DNA of 8,947 nt from Acidobacteriota bacterium (GTDB taxonomy: Bacteria > Acidobacteriota > Terriglobia > Terriglobales > Acidobacteriaceae): NCBI GenBank assembly GCA_021778875.1, contig JAJYBT010000053.1, positions 1-8,947 on the forward strand. Direction: 5' to 3'. The position numbers and the translations under genes were made by a program. The notes under the pieces were generated by a model. The model saw nothing but the letters and a program-made list of their open reading frames with translations, did no database searches and was not told the origin of the DNA. Shown in pieces: positions 6,877-8,947 of this stretch (the first letter of the stretch is position 1; every line of letters begins with the position of its first letter).

Positions 6877-6961
6877 CGGGATGGATGCAGCGGGCTTAGA
6901 GACGCGGCGTTTGCTCCTTGATGGACGATGGTATCACGCCGGTGAGCCACAGCGATGTCTG

Positions 6962-7627
6962 CTAGGGCCGCGCGTCCTCCGCCGTGGGACGCACCGTCCA
7001 CAGCTCGCTCACCAGCATGCCGCCCAGCCACGTGCGCTGCCGCGACAGCGTAAATCCGGCTTCGTCCAGCGCCTTGCGATGATTCGGCAGGCGAAACACT
7101 GAAAGCCCGGTGAGCACCCAGAAGGCAAAATAGAGTGCGGTGATGAGCGGCCGCGCCACCAGCCATCCAAACCAGCCCGCGGGAATGGCGAACTCCGAGA
7201 CTACCCAGGTGGCATCAGGCCGTACGCACAGGCGCAGCCGCCTGGCCAGGGCCACCACCTCCCTGGTCGTCAGGCAGTCCAGAAAGAAGTGCGTGACAAT
7301 CAGGTCGAGCGTCGGCGTCAGCGGTTCCCACAGCCGCGCATCGGCCAGGTGAACGCGAATGCGCGCGGAGCGGATGCCCGCGTTGTCCACCATCGCGCGC
7401 AGCATGGCCGGGCTGGCGTCGAGCGCGTCAACAAGGACGGCGGGATTTTCCTCGAGCAGCCGCGCAGTGAAGCGCCCATCGCCATCGCCAATCACCAGCG
7501 CATTGCGGCTGGCGAGCATTTCATCGAGAAAGGCAAAACGGCAGCGCGAGAGGAGCGGGCCGCAGGTGGCCATCTCCAACCAGCGATACACGCCGGCGAG
7601 GCCGTTGAAGTTCGGCGCTTTCCTCAT
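6962..7627 (-). CDS. Class I SAM-dependent methyltransferase
   Basis: This 221-residue protein has a Rossmann-type methyltransferase core. ALVIGDGDGRFTARLL (43-58) is motif I, the glycine-rich SAM loop. VDALDASPAML (66-76) carries the acidic residues expected to hold the ribose. LADARLW (94-100) and LDLIVTHFFLDCL (107-119) match motifs III-IV, and residues 130-147 match the post-motif helix and strand. Residues 150-180 form an unusually hydrophobic stretch (GWFGWLVARPLITALYFAFW, then VLTGLSV), suggesting membrane association or a lipid substrate. The start ATG at 7625-7627 overlaps the TGA of the upstream membrane-protein gene (ATGA), which implies translational coupling; no separate ribosome site is seen. 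The frame stays open far upstream only as a shadow of that gene. The substrate is unknown; a prenylated or lipid molecule is a reasonable guess from the partner. Confidence 0.85.
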   Translation of the reverse strand: MRKAPNFNGLAGVYRWLEMATCGPLLSRCRFAFLDEMLASRNALVIGDGDGRFTARLLEENPAVLVDALDASPAMLRAMVDNAGIRSARIRVHLADARLWEPLTPTLDLIVTHFFLDCLTTREVVALARRLRLCVRPDATWVVSEFAIPAGWFGWLVARPLITALYFAFWVLTGLSVFRLPNHRKALDEAGFTLSRQRTWLGGMLVSELWTVRPTAEDARP

Positions 7628-8514
7628 CGCAGCACCAGCAGGAACGGCGTGAGCAGAACGAGGTCGGCCACGGCCCGCAGCGCAAGCGGCGTCATGCGAC
7701 TGCGCGCGCGGTCCAGCAGCGCCAGCAGCAGGGAGCTGGCTGCTCCGGCGGCAAACAGGGCGGCAGCACGTCCCTGCACAGGAGCAAAGACACTGGCCAG
7801 CAGCAGCCCGATGAAGGCCAGCAGTCCCGCGGCGACAAAGATGCGCGCCGCATGGCTGGCGGACTCCCAGCGCTCGATGGCGTGGCAGTTGAGCCAGGCC
7901 AGTGCCGCGAAGAATGCAATGGGCGCAAGCATCAGCCAGAGCGCCGCTGCGGGCGTGGCCTCCAGCCGCATACGCGTGACGGTCGGCAGGGCGCATCCCG
8001 CGGTGAAGAGCACGCCCACAAGAAATTCCTTTGAGAGCACCGGCCGGAGCCACGAGGGCGCGCGGCGGCGCGAGTGCACGCCGGAGAAATATGCCAGCGC
8101 AGCAATGCCCAGCGCAGAGTTGCGCTCGCGCAGGCCCGCAGGCATCAGGATGAAGATGATGGCCGCAGCCGCCGCGCCGGTTGCGATGGCCAGAGCCAGA
8201 AGTGTGCGGCGATGCCGCCAATGGAAGAAATGGCGCTCGCGCAGCCGATGAAGCGCGCCGGAGCGCAGGCCGCTGCGGGCATCCAGCAGGCGGTCGCCGA
8301 TGTACACGGTCCACGTGCCTAGCGCCAGCAGCACCGGCACCCACGCGGGCAGCCGTACGCCCGCCGCCCACGCAAACGCCAACGCCCACGCCACCGCGAC
8401 GGTGGGTGCGTCAAGGCTGGCCAGATGCCACAGGCGCAACGGAGCAGGCGCGTCGAAGAGGCTGCGGCGGACGCCAGACCAGAGCGGAGCCGGCTTGAGC
8501 AGGGAAGACGCCAC
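7624..8514 (-). CDS. Polytopic UbiA-like membrane protein (possible prenyltransferase relative)
   Basis: This 296-residue protein is very hydrophobic, with about seven or eight membrane segments (roughly 36-52, 56-72, 105-125, 134-146, 164-180, 189-208, 224-243 and 249-266) and short basic loops. TWTVYIGDRLLDAR (67-80) resembles the first Asp-rich motif of UbiA-type prenyltransferases, with Asp74 and Asp78 spaced DxxxD. NCHAIERWE (209-217) stands where the second acidic motif would be, but with Glu rather than Asp. UbiA enzymes attach polyprenyl chains to aromatic or other acceptors in the membrane. The match is partial, so this could be a non-catalytic or divergent relative. The start is a GTG at 8512-8514 with no obvious Shine-Dalgarno; TACAAT lies 7 nt upstream. 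It is 36 nt downstream of the small gene at 8551-8808 and overlaps the methyltransferase start by 4 nt, so these genes are probably one operon. Confidence 0.7.
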   Translation of the reverse strand: MASSLLKPAPLWSGVRRSLFDAPAPLRLWHLASLDAPTVAVAWALAFAWAAGVRLPAWVPVLLALGTWTVYIGDRLLDARSGLRSGALHRLRERHFFHWRHRRTLLALAIATGAAAAAIIFILMPAGLRERNSALGIAALAYFSGVHSRRRAPSWLRPVLSKEFLVGVLFTAGCALPTVTRMRLEATPAAALWLMLAPIAFFAALAWLNCHAIERWESASHAARIFVAAGLLAFIGLLLASVFAPVQGRAAALFAAGAASSLLLALLDRARSRMTPLALRAVADLVLLTPFLLVLR

Positions 8515-8521
8515 TGCTTCG

Positions 8522-8527
8522 ATTGTA
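8522..8527 (-). promoter_or_regulatory. Possible -10 element (TACAAT) just before the UbiA-like gene
   Basis: TACAAT on the minus strand ends 7 nt before the GTG at 8514, so a transcript from it would begin at or next to the start codon. No good -35 hexamer is seen 16-18 bp upstream. A chance match is quite possible. Confidence 0.2.
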
Positions 8528-8550
8528 GGACGAGACAGGCAGGTGGCACA

Positions 8551-8808
8551 TCAGGCCCTCGCGCTCTCAACCAATGACCGGATTCTGGCGTCAACGTCAG
8601 CCGCGCTCGCAAAGAACGGAGTCTTGACACACTGAATCGATAACTCGCAGCTTTCCGGCGAATAATTCCACGCAACTTCAACGCCGTATTTCGAGGCCGT
8701 GCCGCTGTTGCCCGTCAATTCAATGCCCGCTTCTCTGGCTTTTTCCACCAGCTTTCCGTATTGCCCGGGATCAATGCCGGCGAACACCTGTGGTGCGCTC
8801 TGGGTCAT
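8551..8808 (-). CDS. Small conserved-looking protein of unknown function (85 aa)
   Basis: This is a soluble 85-residue protein with no signal peptide or membrane segment. I do not recognise a named family. The likely fold is alpha-beta: an amphipathic helix (about 15-27, including YGKLVEKAREAGIELTG), a small-residue turn (GNSGTASKYG, 29-38), a beta hairpin (VEVAWNYSPESCELSIQCV, 39-57), then a C-terminal helix (67-83). The two Cys (50, 56) are close together. ATG at 8806-8808 is chosen over the longer open frame (to 8940) because AAGGAG sits 6 nt upstream and the extra N-terminus is low-complexity. It leads a same-strand run with the UbiA-like and methyltransferase genes, 36 nt apart, but the spacing leaves room for an independent promoter for the latter. 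Acidobacterial genomes appear to me to carry similar small proteins, but I cannot verify this here. Confidence 0.72.
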   Translation of the reverse strand: MTQSAPQVFAGIDPGQYGKLVEKAREAGIELTGNSGTASKYGVEVAWNYSPESCELSIQCVKTPFFASAADVDARIRSLVESARA

Positions 8809-8814
8809 GATCGT

Positions 8815-8820
8815 CTCCTT
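8815..8820 (-). promoter_or_regulatory. Strong ribosome binding site of the 85-aa gene
   Basis: On the minus strand AAGGAG lies 6 nt before the ATG at 8808. It is the best Shine-Dalgarno sequence in the window and decides the start against upstream alternatives. Confidence 0.75.
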
Positions 8821-8947
8821 CATCAGTTCGTATGCGTAAGGGCGCGGAGCTGCGAGGCCGTTGCTGGTCCCACCGCCTTTTGCCACTGATCCTGTTCCGA
8901 TGTTTTTGACTGTAGCAGGAGGAAAGGTAATTCTCTGCAAAGATCGG

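Noticed and set aside
6882..6940. Inverted repeat CGGCGT/ACGCCG between the methyltransferase and sixA-like genes as a terminator
   Set aside because: Only six bases pair, with a loop of about 25 nt and no T-run.
7628..8389. Upstream extension of the methyltransferase frame, which would give a 475-aa protein
   Set aside because: The added part is an Ala/Arg/Cys-rich frame-shifted shadow of the membrane protein. The methyltransferase fold begins just after the ATG at 7627.

Overview
The window is a G+C-rich bacterial chromosomal segment with dense, mostly ordinary housekeeping and envelope genes. The combination of a stand-alone CHAD protein, a Ppx/GppA phosphatase, a SixA-type phosphatase, an ArnT-like glycosyltransferase and a small secreted protein ending in an Ig-protein-like 'membrane segment, CGG, short beta tail' module looks to me like an Acidobacteriota genome (Terriglobia/Acidobacteriaceae type). 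That assignment is pattern recognition without a search, so it is moderate at best.

Layout. (1) Bases 2-376, plus strand: the 3' end of a zinc-type (MDR) alcohol dehydrogenase/quinone reductase, cut by the window edge. (2) Bases 377-725: a gene-free, lower-G+C stretch with a 17-bp imperfect inverted repeat whose outer ends span 143 bp. (3) Bases 726-2711, minus strand: a polytopic GT39/ArnT-like glycosyltransferase. (4) Bases 2712-3034: a divergent intergenic region. (5) Bases 3035-6397, plus strand: a CHAD-domain protein, a short secreted/membrane protein of unknown function, and a Ppx/GppA exopolyphosphatase with an HD-like C-terminal domain. (6) Bases 6349-8808, minus strand: reading from the right, a small 85-aa protein of unknown function, a polytopic UbiA-like membrane protein, a class I SAM methyltransferase joined to it by an ATGA stop/start overlap, and a SixA-like histidine phosphatase whose 3' end overlaps the ppx 3' end by 49 bp on the opposite strand.

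How the genes may work together. CHAD domains bind inorganic polyphosphate and Ppx degrades it. SixA belongs to the histidine phosphatase superfamily and is often encoded near CHAD genes. I read bases 3035-6876 as a polyphosphate/phosphate-signalling neighbourhood. The UbiA-like protein and the methyltransferase form a tightly coupled pair that could act on a prenylated or other lipid substrate; this is inference. I saw no RNA genes, CRISPR array, complete insertion sequence or convincing rho-independent terminator. The most unusual items are the inverted-repeat element near the compositional boundary, the lysine/arginine-rich insert in the exopolyphosphatase, the altered HD motif of that enzyme, and the miniature Ig-tail protein.
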